Shown here: one piece after another, positions 45,458-56,829 of the stretch
How the letters are laid out: each line of letters starts with the position of its first letter
How positions within the stretch are numbered: position 1 is the first letter of the stretch
NCBI GenBank assembly: GCA_026075535.2
Contig: AP026549.1
Span: forward strand, 496,001 to 560,000
DNA length: 64,000 bases
Source of the DNA: Tricholoma matsutake
Lineage: Eukaryota; Basidiomycota; Agaricomycetes; Agaricales; Tricholomataceae
Direction: 5' to 3'
Notes under the pieces: model-generated
What the model was told of the DNA's origin: nothing
The model's database searches: none
The model's input: only the letters and a program-made list of their open reading frames with translations
Program-made: the position numbers and the translations under genes

Positions 45458-46330
45458 GTGTGGTACCAGGTTTATCAGCAATCTGCCAATCTATACTTTC
45501 TTCCCCTAGGCACGCTTCGACCTTTGATTCATCCACCAGACCCTCCAACATCTTCAGACAAATTCCCTGCTGTTCTGTGGTCATCATCCTGTCGTCCCCA
45601 TCGTTTTGTTGTTCCCGTCATGTGGTAATTGTCCCATCATCCCCATTGTCCATGTTGTCATACACCCATAGTTCACCCACCATACCACATGATGAGCAGT
45701 TGCTCATCAGCATGGGGGTGGGTCATGGCACGAGGTGGGTGTGGATGGCATTGGCAGCATTGTTGCTGGATCATCCTGTTGTGGTGGGAGGTGGGGTCAT
45801 TAGTATAATGTGGTGGGTGTACGAGGTTGGGGTGTGCTTACCTTGTGGATATGCTGCTACATGGGCCTCCCAGGGCCTTCCCTCATCCATTGTCATTGTT
45901 GTTTGCTGTCCGCACCCTGTGGTTCATTGTTTGTCATCCAGGGTGCATGCATGGGCCTGCATGGGGTGTCGTGGTTGTAAAAAGGTCAATACCCTTAAAA
46001 AAATGATGTAAAACAATTAGTTTATATGATAGAAAATGAAAGAAAAAAGAAAAAAACTTATGATGGGCCCAAAAGACGATATGCATTGTTTGGGCCACAT
46101 TGGTCACAAAGTGGCTTGTTTGCAGCCACCAGTGATGCTGCAGGGCATTGAGGATGTTGTCATCATCATCATCATGGGAGGCATCATTGAGGGAGGAGGA
46201 GGGAGGAGGGAGGAGGGAGTGGTGGTGGTTGTATAAGGGAGTTGGGGAAGGAGAGGGAGAGAGGGACGTGAGTGTGGGAGACATTTCCTTTTTGGTTCAG
46301 ATGCCATGTGTCAGAAGAATCTGCTGACTT
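45458..46330 (-). repeat. decayed cassette related to elements A-E
   Basis: It shares the GAGCAGTTGCTC palindrome followed by a GGGGGTGGGT stretch (about 45693-45725), and the hairpin GGGCCCAAAAGACG...TTTGGGCC (46063-46093) next to an A-rich tract that on minus reads as a T-rich intron start. No matching ends or TSD were found, and the splice signals are degraded. Probably an old, truncated member. Confidence 0.45.
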
Positions 46331-46389
46331 TGAACATTTATTCAGTTAAGGGACTGACTTTTAAAATTTGAACTTACCTGTTGAAAATT

Positions 46390-47852
46390 TCAAATACCGA
46401 CTTCTCCTCAATCAGCCCCAATCACCAATGGATTCCAATCTGTCTGAGCTATCCAAGACTGGTAAGCAATCAGCAGTCACACCAGTAAAACTCACTCAAA
46501 CATTGGCTTAGATGATGAGCTCACCCTCTTCTGTTGGATTCTCAACAAATCTGACAGGCCCTTCCCTGTCGACATCTGAAAAAGTAAGACAGTGGGTCAC
46601 CTGAAGAATGTGATAAAGAAGGAGAAGGAGCCCAAACTTGATCATCTGTGATTGCTTGGTTTGCCAATCATATATCAATGAAGGAAGGTGTAAGAAGAAC
46701 ACTGAAGGCAAAATTGTTCTCCCAAATGGTCAATTCATGCCTCGAAACATCCCCGGTTGTTTTATCAAGGACAGGATTGTGAAATGGACTCAATGAAACC
46801 CTCCGTCTAACGTTACCCCTTCGCTAATGTATAATATCGCACCTTTGACAGTTTCTTCGATGCCATCCAGAGGTGTTTACCAAATTACTGACCTATCTAC
46901 AATGGCCAGAGATCATATCACAAAACTCGAACAAGAGATATATGCTTTATGAAGGGGTAGACCTTTTGCATGAACTGATTTGAATGTGCCAACAGTTCCT
47001 ACCTCACAGCCTTTGATCCCACAAATCCCTGCACCAGTTGAATGAGTCATCCCACAAGTACCAGCACCATCAATATGGTCCACAGCAACCAATCTGCCTA
47101 CTTCGAATTTGGCACCATCTTTGACCTCTGAACCACCATCACTATTGGTAATACATCCCTACAATGGCACTAAAGAAAATTTGTATCTACCTCCTCATGA
47201 ACGCAACTTCACATTGACAGGAAAAGCAAAAGACAAAGACGGCCCATTGTACCATACTCAAGCCCCAATTCAAAAAGACAAGATCACCAAAGATGTCTTC
47301 ACCCAATTGATGAAAACCCCAATTATCACTCTAACCCCCGAGGAACTACTTTCTCTATTGCCCAAAGTTTGTATGAAATGGAAGGAACAGGTCACTTCAC
47401 ATCGTATCCAGCAACCCAAAGGAAAGAATGCTATGAATCTTCTTAACAATGACATTATTGTAATTGATGACCCTTACAAAACATATATTAGCAGTCTTCG
47501 CCTTTGAGAAATACCCAAACCTTTCATCACAGCAAAGGAATCACACTCTATTCAATTGGTCATTATAAACATCAACGGGAGAAATCCAGTCAAAAGTGTA
47601 GTTGATCCAGGTTCATCTATCATCACAATGTCAGAAGAGGTTTGTCACGAACTTGGTCTTGCCTACAATCCTTCGATACACATCCCTCTACAATTGGCTA
47701 ATGGTGGCATTGACCAGAGTCTAGGTCTAGCATGGAACATACCTTGCAAAATTGGTAGCATCACCCTCTACATCCAAATACACATCATCCGAGATCCACC
47801 TACAACATTGTGCTCGGAAGACCATTCGATGTCCTCACAGAAAGTACAGTGA
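46390..47852 (+). pseudogene. gypsy-3 gag and protease
   Basis: The gag C-terminal region includes a Cys-rich knuckle variant (CDCLVCQSYINEGRC, about 46650) followed by LPNGQFMPRNIPGCFIKDRI (about 46715-46780), as in basidiomycete gypsy gags. After stops it continues from 47109, and the retroviral-type protease lies at about 47556-47852 with VDPGSSIITMSEEV as the active-site region. Stops, including TGA in CGA-like positions, break the frame. No 5' LTR was identified. Confidence 0.7.
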
Positions 47853-48489
47853 AGAATTATCAAAATGAAGCACAAACAATAACTATATTTGATCCGAATT
47901 CAACATGATCTTGCACTATTCCAACTATTCCCCGATCTAATTGTTGAAGAAGAGTAGTTCATGAGGATTTTTGCAACTAGAGGATAAAATCTCAGAGAAT
48001 AACCAGTGCACTCTCCTCATTTCTTTTGACCATTCTAATTCTTCTATAACTATCGAGTACACTGTGAATATTCCCAATATTGACTCCTCAAATTCTTTGG
48101 ACAATCCTTCATTTTTCTCAACTCTTGCGAACTTATTGGCCTCGATGGCCACCCCTATGCACAATTCTACTATCATATCCCCTCCTGAGGTTTCATCAAC
48201 TGACTCCCAATACCCAATCTTCACAGCTTTGAAGAAGAAATACAAACCAGTTGCACAGAAAGTTCAACCAGTTATTACTGAACTACCCAATTGATTTCGC
48301 ATTATTTGAACAATCACCAGTAATTTACACTCCTCCACCTATTCCGATCGGACTCAACAGAGTCCAGTGGATTCCAGTTATTCCGACCAGATTCTGGCTA
48401 CTCCAGATGCTCAACTTAGAGTATATACCCTAATGGATAGTCAAATTTCAAGTCTTAAGTTGTCAAAGTGCCTACAAAATATATTTGTC

Positions 48490-48575
48490 CAGAGTAAGAA
48501 TTGAACTCAAGACATCTTGATTAGAGTGATCACATGACAAACCAAACATGTCTGCTTAACCAGTTGACCCACAGG
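48490..48575 (-). promoter_or_regulatory. tRNA-like module (element D, left)
   Basis: On minus, A-box-like TGGGTCAACTGGTTAAGC (48554-48571) and B-box-like GAGTTCAATTCTT (48497-48509), reading outward. Confidence 0.55.
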
Positions 48576-49900
48576 AGAATTATAAGTTAGTAATATAATG
48601 TTTATTCATGACACTCTAATTTTTTTCGAAGTAGTTAAGATCAAAAAATTTTAATTAACCACATCCCTCACATTGAATGCGAGGGAGTGGGCATGATTGT
48701 GATTATATACATAAACAAAAAATCCTCCCTCTCACACGATGTGAGAGGGAGTTTTATTTATATACATAAAAAGCTAACCCCTCACGCTGAATGCAAGGGG
48801 GGAGGTAAAAACATGACAAAAAAATCCCTCCCCCAGGCAAAATGGGGGAGGGGGGGCACAATACTAATAAATCATTAAAAGTACAAAAAACATCCCTCCC
48901 CACATGAAGTGTGGGGGAGGGGGAGGGGACACAACCCCACTGTTGTCTGTCCTTCCACCAATGATCCACCCCACGAGCAGTTGCTCGTGAGGCTGGGGGT
49001 GGGTGGTGCATTGTCATCTCCTATCCCTGCACCTGGGTGTCATTCCACCCATGTTCCACCCCACGAGCAGTTGCTCATGAGGCTGGAGGTGGGTGGCTTG
49101 TCGTCATTGTCGTTCCACCTGCAATCCACCCCACGAGCAGTTGCTCATGAGGCTGGGGGTGGGTGGTGTGTCATTGTTGTCTCCTGTCCCTGCGCCTGGG
49201 CGTCATTCCACCCATGTTCAACCCCACAAGCAGTTGCTCGTGAGGCTGGAGGTGGGTGGCTTGTCATTGTTTGTTGCCATTGTCCCCCATTTGGATTTCT
49301 GTCTTTTTTTTTGGGGGGGGGGAGGGGTTTGGGCATGTCAGTGCGATGTGGCGCATGTACGGGGGTTGGTGGGTGCTTACTAGGCAGGTATCCCCCTTCT
49401 GGGGTCTCCTGGCATCCCTCTGCACCCACCTAGCCTGTGTCAACAGCCTCACATCCCATTTGAATGGGGAGGAGGGGATCAGGTGGGCATGGGCATGGGT
49501 TGTGCATTTTTCCATTGCATGTTTTCCATTGCAGCAGGTCGTCCCCAGTAGTATATAGCCTAAAAAGCAATAAATTAAAATTAGTTGATTGATAAAAAGA
49601 AAAAGAAAAAAGAAAAAAACTTATCTATAGCCCAAACGACAATTGCCATCATTTGGGCCCGCATTCCATCCAGTCGGCTCATTTGAAGGTGGTGGTGATG
49701 GTGGCAGTGGGCATGGGAATGGTGGTGGTAGAGTGGAGAGGAGGAGGAGGCGGCGTTGGCGACAGTGGTGGTGGTGGTTGTGAGCTGGCAGTCACGTGTC
49801 ACATGTCATGCAATATGCATGTGTGCATATTCCATTAATGCCTGTAACTACGCACCTTGGTTGGGTAATAAATGTAGTAGATGTATGTAGATGAATAATG

Positions 49901-49976
49901 ACCTGGTAGCTCAGTGGTTAAGTGTGCTGTTATGTGTGCAGACCCAAGGTTGAGTGTTCAATTCTTGTTGCACGTC
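49901..49976 (+). promoter_or_regulatory. tRNA-like module (element D, right)
   Basis: TGGTAGCTCAGTGGTTAAGT from 49904 is close to a true tRNA A box, and GTGTTCAATTCTT (about 49954-49966) is a weaker B box. It reads outward. Confidence 0.6.
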
Positions 49977-51795
49977 GAAATTTTATTTGGGAAAGCACAT
50001 GCATTCCAGTTATTCTGGTTATCCTAGTGCTGTGCATCTGGTTGATCTGACTGTTCCAGGTAAAAATGAGTCCAGGTAGATTCTGGGGATTCCAGAGGTA
50101 AAATTGACCCCCCAGTCTGACCGGAATTATGAATTGTGAGAAAAATATATGTAAATAGAATTCCCCGGAATTCCAGAAATTCCAATCAGAATGGGCATTC
50201 TGACTGGAATAGGTGGAGGAGTGTAATGTACTCACAATCACTGGCGACCCCCTCGAGAATATGCCAAAACTCAATCCTCATCCCCCATCATTTATCCCCT
50301 CTCCCCAGTATACACTCAAACGCAAAGCTATTATCAAACAAAAACCATCCTGGCAATTTCCTATGGCCAGAAGAACGAAAGCTTATGCATGACTTTATTC
50401 AAAATCATGAAACTGGTTTCACATGGACCAAACAAGAATGAGGAAGCTTTTGCCCCGACTTCTTCCCTCCTATTGAATTCCCTGTCATTCCTCACACTCC
50501 ATGGGTCGAATGTAATATCCCTATACCTCCTGGTCTGTATGAACAGATCTGCGAAATGCTGAAGAAGAAGATAGAAGCAGGAGTATACGAGTTGTCAAAC
50601 TTGTCGTATCGATCGTGATGGTTTTGCATTGCAAAGAAAGACATGAAATCACTTGGAATCATCCACAGTCTCGAACTGCTAAACCAAGTAATGATTCAGC
50701 ACTCTGGCATCATCCTGATCCCTGAACATCTAGCTGAACAGTTTGGGGGATGCGCTTGCAGTGGAATGCTGGACCTATATGTCGCATTCGACAAAAGGAA
50801 AGTCACAGAATCATCTCGAGATCTAACAACGTTTCAGACACCTTTCGGAGTGCTTTGTATTGTCACCCTACCAATGGGTTGGACAAACTCGGTTCTGATC
50901 TTACATGATGATGTCACATTCATCCTACAACCCAAAATCCCTCATATCACCATCCCTTACATCAACAATACACCAGTTAAGGGTCTGAAATAGGAATATC
51001 AAACGATTGGAGGATCTTATGAAACAATCACCAATAATCCAGGCATTTGACACTTTGTCTGGGAACATTTTGGGAACCTAAATTGTATAGTCCAATGCAT
51101 GAAGTATTGCAGAGGAACATTTTCTGGTCTGAAACTCTACCTTTGCATCCCCAAAATAATCGTTTTAGGGCATTGATGCAATATCAAAGGTTGTATGGCC
51201 GATCCCACTCGCATTGCAGCAGTTAGCAAATGGGGACCTTGTCAAAGCCTTACCAAAGTCAAGGCATTTTTAGGAACTATTGGAGTTTGTCATATCTTTA
51301 GTTGAAGCTTCGCTCAACATGCTACAGCTCTAATACACCTTACACAAAAAGATGTCCCTTTCGAATTTAGACCAAAGCAAATTGCAGCACAGGAAGGCCT
51401 GAAGCAAGCACTCATCAATTCCCCAGCAATTCGCACTATTGACTACTCATCTGATGCCCCAGTTATCCAGTAATTTACAGTGCCCCACATGTCCTAGCAG
51501 ACTCTGCACAGACTCTGTGGAGTTGGAGCTAGTCTGTATACAGAATCTGGGTCAATTTGATATCTTATGAGTCATTCTGTCAGGTCATTCTGTCAGGTCA
51601 TTTCATTGTGTTTTGTGAGGTCATTTTGTTGGGTCATTTGTTGGGTCATTTGTTGGGTCATTTTGTCAGGTCATTTTGTCTGATCATTCTGTTGGGTCAT
51701 TTGTTGGGTCATTTTATCAGGTCATTTTATTGGGTCATGGGTCCAAGCTTTTCAGACCTTATGAAAGTCATGACGTGCCTACAAAATATAGGTGT

Positions 51796-51876
51796 GCAGA
51801 GCAAGGATTGAACCCAAGACTTCCAAGTCATCACACAACAAACCAAACACATGTGATCAACTGGTTGAGCCACAGG
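51796..51876 (-). promoter_or_regulatory. tRNA-like module (element E, left)
   Basis: On minus, A-box-like GTGGCTCAACCAGTTGATC (51855-51873) and B-box-like GGGTTCAATCCTT (51803-51815). It reads outward and is close to the left module of element D. Confidence 0.55.
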
Positions 51877-52533
51877 AGAATTATTTGTTAGTAATACATA
51901 GTTTATTTATGACACTCAAACTCAAACTCAATCCAAAAATTGAACAAATAAATTTTATTAACTGCATCCCTCACGTCTAACGTGAGGGAGTATACAATAC
52001 AATCAAAGAAATACAAAAAAAACTTATAATAACTACATTACAAACTATAGATTTAAAAAAAAAACTCCCCCTGAAATGTGGGGGAGGGCTAAAAGAAAAA
52101 GAAGGAAAAAAAACCCACCCCACAACCCCATGAGCAGTTGCTCATGAGGCTGGGGGCAGGTGGTGTGCTGTCATCTCCTATCCCTGTGCCTAGGTGTCAT
52201 TCCACCCACTATCCACCCCATGAGCAGTTGCTTGTGAGGCTGGGGGTGGGTGGCTTGTCGTCGTTTGTCGTCATCATCCCCAGTTTGGGTTTCTGTATTT
52301 TGTGTTTTTTTTTTTTTTTTGGGGGGGGGGGGGGTTTGGGCGTGATTACGGAGGTTGGTGGGTGCTTACTAGGCAGGTATCCCCCTTCTGGGGTCTCCTG
52401 GCATCCCTGGGCACCCTGCTAGCCCATGTTGACAGCCTCACATCCCGTTTGAACGGGGAGGAGGGGATCGGGTAGGCATGGGCATGGGTTGCCCATTTTT
52501 CATCGTGGCAGGTCGTGCCTAGTAGCATACAAC

Positions 52534-52595
52534 CTAAAAAGCAATAAAATACAATTAGCTGATTGATAAAACAAAAAGCAAAAAAAAACACTTAC
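52534..52595 (-). other. intron-like cassette in element E
   Basis: Minus-strand donor GTAAGT directly after a hairpin with arms GGGCCCAAA and TTTGGGCCC, a T-rich tract, branch-like GCTAAT and an acceptor TTTTTAG. The 62-nt length fits a fungal intron. Confidence 0.55.
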
Positions 52596-52894
52596 TAGGG
52601 GCCCAAACAACGATTATCGTCATTTGGGCCCATTGCGTCAGCTCGGCTCATTGGGTCCTGTTGCATTGGCTCGGTTAGTTTGGTGTTTGTTGCTGATAGT
52701 GCAAGAGGCATCAGAGGCAGGGGCTGACTGGGCAGTGGTGGTGGTAGAGGGAGGTGGGAGGCAGTGGTGTCAAGAGTGATGGTGGTGATCAACATCAACA
52801 ATGATTGTTGATGCATCTTGAACTTGCATGTGAGTCACATGATTTAAATACGGTTAGATAATGCAATCGTTTGCACTTGCTGATAAGGCTCTGT

Positions 52895-52972
52895 TCTCTG
52901 TGGTGTAGTGGTTAACTGCACTATCTATGCTTGGTGACAAGGCTTGGGGTTCGATTCTACTTTAATACATAA
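52895..52972 (+). promoter_or_regulatory. tRNA-like module (element E, right)
   Basis: A-box TGGTGTAGTGGTTAACTGC (from 52901) and a near-consensus B box GGGGTTCGATTCT (about 52946-52958). It is the best preserved of the eight modules and reads outward. Confidence 0.65.
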
Positions 52973-53288
52973 TTTTTCTGTAGTCTACGCCTCTGTTGTG
53001 CATCCATGGACTTGACTCGGCCTTGACTCAGACATGTATCTGTCTGAGTCTGTCTGAGTCTGAGTAAATTGATGTTGCTCGCACAAAGTCCATGTGCACT
53101 CCGAGTAAAAGTCCAAAAATAGATTGGACTCCACAAAAGTCCGTGTGGACTCTCTAGGAATCCAAGCAATATACAGGACATTTGAGCCAAATGAGTGGGT
53201 CCAGTCTGAGCTAGTCCCTGCAGAGTCCACCAAATTCCATGCAGACTGGCTCGGAATACGTGGGGCACAGTAAAGACCTCCAGTTATC

Positions 53289-54235
53289 CTATCAGTCGAC
53301 CACTTTGTACATTGCTATTGGGTTCTTTCTCATGCACTGCAATCCTGACAACCCTCGAAAATGGTATTACAGTTGATTTGGCTTGATCATGCTTAATGAC
53401 TGCGAGTCTCAGTTTTTGCAACTGAAACTCGAACTCTATCATCTATATCGTGCTCTTGGAGCACTTCGATTGTATCTAATAGGGGTCTGAAACCTCATCA
53501 TCAAAGACAATGCAAGGTATTACAAAGGCATGCTCTCGAATCCTGATATCACACCTAGCGCTAGCATCAATCGATGGATCGTCTCGATTCTCACTTTTCA
53601 CTTCACACTAGTTCACATTGCAGGTACACATCATGGTCCAGATGAACTTTTGAGACATCCTCCACAAGACAAAGATGACCAGTTTGATAACGAAAATGAT
53701 TTCGGAGACTGGATCTACCATCTTCACAGTTTTGTACACCAAATCAATCCCATTATGACTTGTCCCTTTACTTCCTATCAAATTTCGACACTCTCCCTCT
53801 CTTCAGATCTCAGTAAGGGGGAGGATCTGACCTATGACGATGTCCCACAAACGAACCATGCAAAAAAGGGTGACGAAAAATTACTTCACATTCAAAAATG
53901 GTTAGAAGATTTGGTATGACCTCCAGATTTATCAGATTCCGAATATGCTACCTCCATTCAATATTGCACCAAGTTGTTCTTAGATTGCGGCAAACTTTGG
54001 AGAAAGGACTCTCACGGAGCTCACAAGATTGTTAAGATGGTGTTCACGATGAAATCAGTTATTTCTCTATGATTCTCGTGGCCTAACATGAAAGCTGACA
54101 TCGCATGGTTTATTTGCACCTGCCACCTCTGCCAAGTATGACAAACTCGAAATCTCCTTATCCCACCTACCATCGCCACACCCGCACCTTTATTTGGCAA
54201 AGTCTACATTGATACTATGCAAATGCCTCTTTTGG
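53289..54235 (+). pseudogene. gypsy-3 RNase H and integrase, truncated
   Basis: RNase H continues from LSVDHFVHCYWVLS with KARYYKGMLSNPDITPSASI and FHFTLVHIAGTHHGPDELLR (53510-53660). The integrase zinc-binding region (CTCHLCQV-type, about 54115) and the start of the catalytic core (VYIDTMQMPLL, about 54200-54235) follow. Homology ends at 54235. In-frame stops occur. There is no chromodomain or 3' LTR. Confidence 0.7.
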
Positions 54236-54780
54236 GGCACAATACCCCTGATGGGGTATTATGTAAGTATCCTGGAAGTATTCCTAATACTGTCAAGATA
54301 CTAGCCCAGAAGTATGTTGCAAGTATGCTGATTGTTGATTACCATACCTCCACATTAGTAACTTGTACATATTGTAACTGTATTCTGAATGTCTTGGCTG
54401 AAAAATAATACAATATTTCCTCCCTACTATCACAATAATATTAAGATACTTCTAATGGAGTATTGGAGTGAAAGATCAAAATATTTTTCAAGTACTGAGA
54501 AGGCAGTAACTTGGTGGTATTGATGTAATTTCTTCAATACTACCAAGATACTATCTACAATACTATCAAGGTGATATCACAATACTCTGCTTGGGATATG
54601 TTAGCAATGTGATGGAAAAGATCTAGAAAACCTCTGTGTCAGTATGCTTGAAATATCATGGAAGTACACAAACAAAAGAGTAGTCATACACCCCATACCT
54701 TCACCATACTAAAACCAGGGAATATTGGAAGTATTGAAGTGTTGTTTATTCAATACTGTCAAACTACTCTATGGGACAGA
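54236..54780. other. AT-rich spacer with dense AATACT/AGTATT words
   Basis: This lies between the end of gypsy-3 and the second KDZ copy. AATACT or AGTATT occurs more than ten times on the two strands. It could be a degraded MITE, but no TSD or clear inverted ends were found. Confidence 0.35.
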
Positions 54781-56829
54781 TGATGTGTGAATATTGAAAT
54801 GATTTGTCGGCAATGAGCTCCCGCAGCTGATGCAGTAGTTGGCTTGCCTGGTTCTTCTGGAGGTTAATCTTTACATCAGCAAGATCTCCATTACATGGGA
54901 GGTATACTTGTTGCTCCTCAACTGGAATACTGTTTTTGTTGGGTGGAAGATGAGAAGGGCCCAATGCCACAGGAGTCTCTTTGTCAGAAGGGTCTAGGTC
55001 ATTGGAGTTGTCAAATTTGGCTTCATTGTCATGGGTGATTCATGAGGGAGCAATGTCATGATCGGCAATGTTGGCATCATTTTGTAAATGTTATAAGGTT
55101 GCCATGTGAGATGTGAGAGCTTCTCTTTCCTGTTCAACAGCTTGCATGTCAGAAACGTGAGGTGATTTACCAAGCCAATGGACTTTGTCTCATAATTTAA
55201 TCCTTGTGCAGATCTGATGGCTTGCAATACATTCAGTCTGGTAGGCAGTATGACTCACTGCATTTGTTCAAAAATGATGGCAAAATCAATCCACTCCTCA
55301 ACTGCAGATTGAACCAGTGTTGATGTAAGTCTGGCCCCACAGACTCATGACATGACAACAAGTTAATTTACCTATGCTGCTGTTACACAATTCCACGGCG
55401 CCGCCACACCACACACATCACCAACACAGCCACCGGCGATAGCACAGCCACATATGGCCCATAAACAACTCACCAACACCAGACATACCAATGTCTGTGT
55501 TACATTACTATGCCACCATTACACACTTCCACGGGGCCGGCACAGCCACACACATCGCCAACACAGCCACCCTTGCCACAAGCACAGCCACCGGCGATAG
55601 CATAGCCACCTATGGCACATAAACAACTCACCAACACCAGATATACCAATGTCTGTGTTACAGTGAGTTATGGCCACCCTATGCTGCCAACAGACTCCCA
55701 TGGTGCCGACACAGCCACACACATCGCCGACACAATCACCCTCGCCACCAGCACAGCCACCTGCGAATATGACAACAACAACCAGCGACATGCATCCTGG
55801 CAATGGTGCCATACATCCTTATTACCCTTCTATCCACATCCAGCAGTGCCAACATTATCCTATTGATGTGGTACCTTCCTATTATGTGACTACGCCCGAT
55901 GCGGCCTTCCCAAATTACACACTATGCTTGATGCAGACTTTGACTTACACGGTCGATTTTTTTCTTATATATTACTTATTTTTTATTCCTTAACCTTTGT
56001 TCCTACTTCCATGCAACGAAGGTATAGTAACTTCCTATTCTGTTATTTGTAGTAACTTATGGTTCCTACTTCCATGCAACGAAGATAATTTGATCCTGTC
56101 TTTTAGTAAAACCTAAGTCTAGTGTAGGCTGCCAAACTCAGCATCCTTCCAGTTGATGCCCAGGAAGATGCCAATCCTGGTTCTAATGCCAGTGCCAGTG
56201 CTGGTGCCCATCCCTGAGTGGCATACATATCCATTACCTTGACATTTGTCAGCCTTAGCAATTCTGCTGCAGTCACTTCATCCTCCCATCATTCAATTGC
56301 CTGTTGGCTGAATGCTGCCAAGTTCCACATGGTGCTTGCTCAGTTGTGTGGAGATCTCAAGGGCTTCTCGAGATTCTGAGCACAGTGTAACTGCAATGCC
56401 AAGCATTTTCTTGTGATTAATCTGTAACATGATCATCAAGCATTTCTGCCCAATGTGGCAATGTTGCTGTTCTGTCTGTTGGGGAAATGGAGTTCAGTGA
56501 TGACCACAAAGACTTGAGTATTTCCCCTACTACAATGCCAGACCCTGGAATGAAAGATGGAGCATAGTGAGAAAAGCATTCATCCTTGTGGCCATGAACA
56601 TGCAACAGCCCAATGGCCTGGTCAATGGTCAAGCCAGCGGGAAGATCTGCACCAATACACTCCAGAATGTAGATAATGTACTGGCAGACAATGTTGTAAA
56701 TGGGCATTACTCCCTGCTGAGCATCAACCCTGGTGATCTTCAGTGCTTGAAGGAAAGCAAAGTCTACATTCTTTTGCTGTTCTCCCCAAAACAAGTCCAC
56801 CAGTGCATTGGGTGCATAACAGTCATGCC
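54781..56829 (-). pseudogene. KDZ-2 transposase, C-terminal part and core
   Basis: Second KDZ copy, same strand and order as KDZ-1. The C-terminal segment with VEEQQVYLPCNGDLADVKIN lies at 54970-54781. The region homologous to KDZ-1 around its nested insertion (55115-55320) is continuous here. A solo LTR sits at 55324-56151. The core at 56800-56417 has LIYDIVCQY changed to PIYNIVCQY and GEILESLW changed to GEILKSLW, so two conserved acidic residues are lost. A copia element interrupts it at 56830, and KDZ homology resumes at 63767. Confidence 0.78.
55324..56151 (-). repeat. solo LTR, family X copy 2 (inverted)
   Basis: On plus it starts TGTAAGTCTGGCC and ends GCATCCTTCCA, flanked by 5-bp direct repeats GTTGA (55319-55323 and 56152-56156). 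It is the reverse complement of the 28522-29372 copy with one fewer internal repeat segment. Confidence 0.87.

Larger units (their letters stand above)
48318..50233 (-). mobile_element. Element D: A-E family member in gypsy-3
   Basis: Starts CAGTAATTTACACTCC, ends GGAGTGTAATGTACTC; exact 8-bp TSD ACAATCAC (48310-48317 and 50234-50241). The subterminal repeats differ from A-C, being built on ATTCCAG and CCGACCAG words. tRNA-like modules lie at both ends. The interior has six or more CACGAGCAGTTGCTCRTGAG palindromic units followed by GGTGGGTGG, and one cassette on minus (hairpin at 49631-49660, acceptor near 49560). The donor there reads ATAAGT, so it has lost its GT. No protein. Removal restores the gypsy-3 reading. 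Confidence 0.85.
48251..51459 (+). pseudogene. gypsy-3 reverse transcriptase, interrupted by element D
   Basis: The reading ...FRII then TITGDPLENMPKLNPHPP is continuous only when element D and one TSD are removed. RT follows at 50242-51459: FLWPEERKLMHDFI, GGCACSGMLDLYVAFDKRKV, TTFQTPFGVLCIVTLPMGWT, and a catalytic site reading YINN where related elements have YIDD. Both Asp to Asn changes are G to A in CG context. Several stops follow. Inactive. Confidence 0.75.
51468..53280 (-). mobile_element. Element E: A-E family member in gypsy-3
   Basis: Starts CAGTAATTTACAGTGCCCC, ends GGGGCACAGTAAAGACCTC; exact 8-bp TSD CAGTTATC (51460-51467 and 53281-53288). A run of GGTCATTTTGTYRGGTCATT repeats lies at 51568-51740. 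The right subterminal region has GTCTGAGTC repeats like those of A-C. The interior has two GAGCAGTTGCTYRTGAGGCT units and a minus-strand cassette: hairpin 52605-52630, donor GTAAGT at 52595, acceptor at 52534 (62 nt). A T15/G12 run lies near 52305-52334. No protein. Removing it restores APVI-LSVDHF in the gypsy-3 RNase H. Confidence 0.87.

Noticed and set aside
45458..46330. Sixth complete A-E element
   Set aside because: Only interior cassette features are present; no ends and no TSD were found, so it is listed as a decayed fragment.
49901..49976. Functional tRNA gene
   Set aside because: A and B boxes are good, but the acceptor stem and anticodon arm do not pair convincingly.
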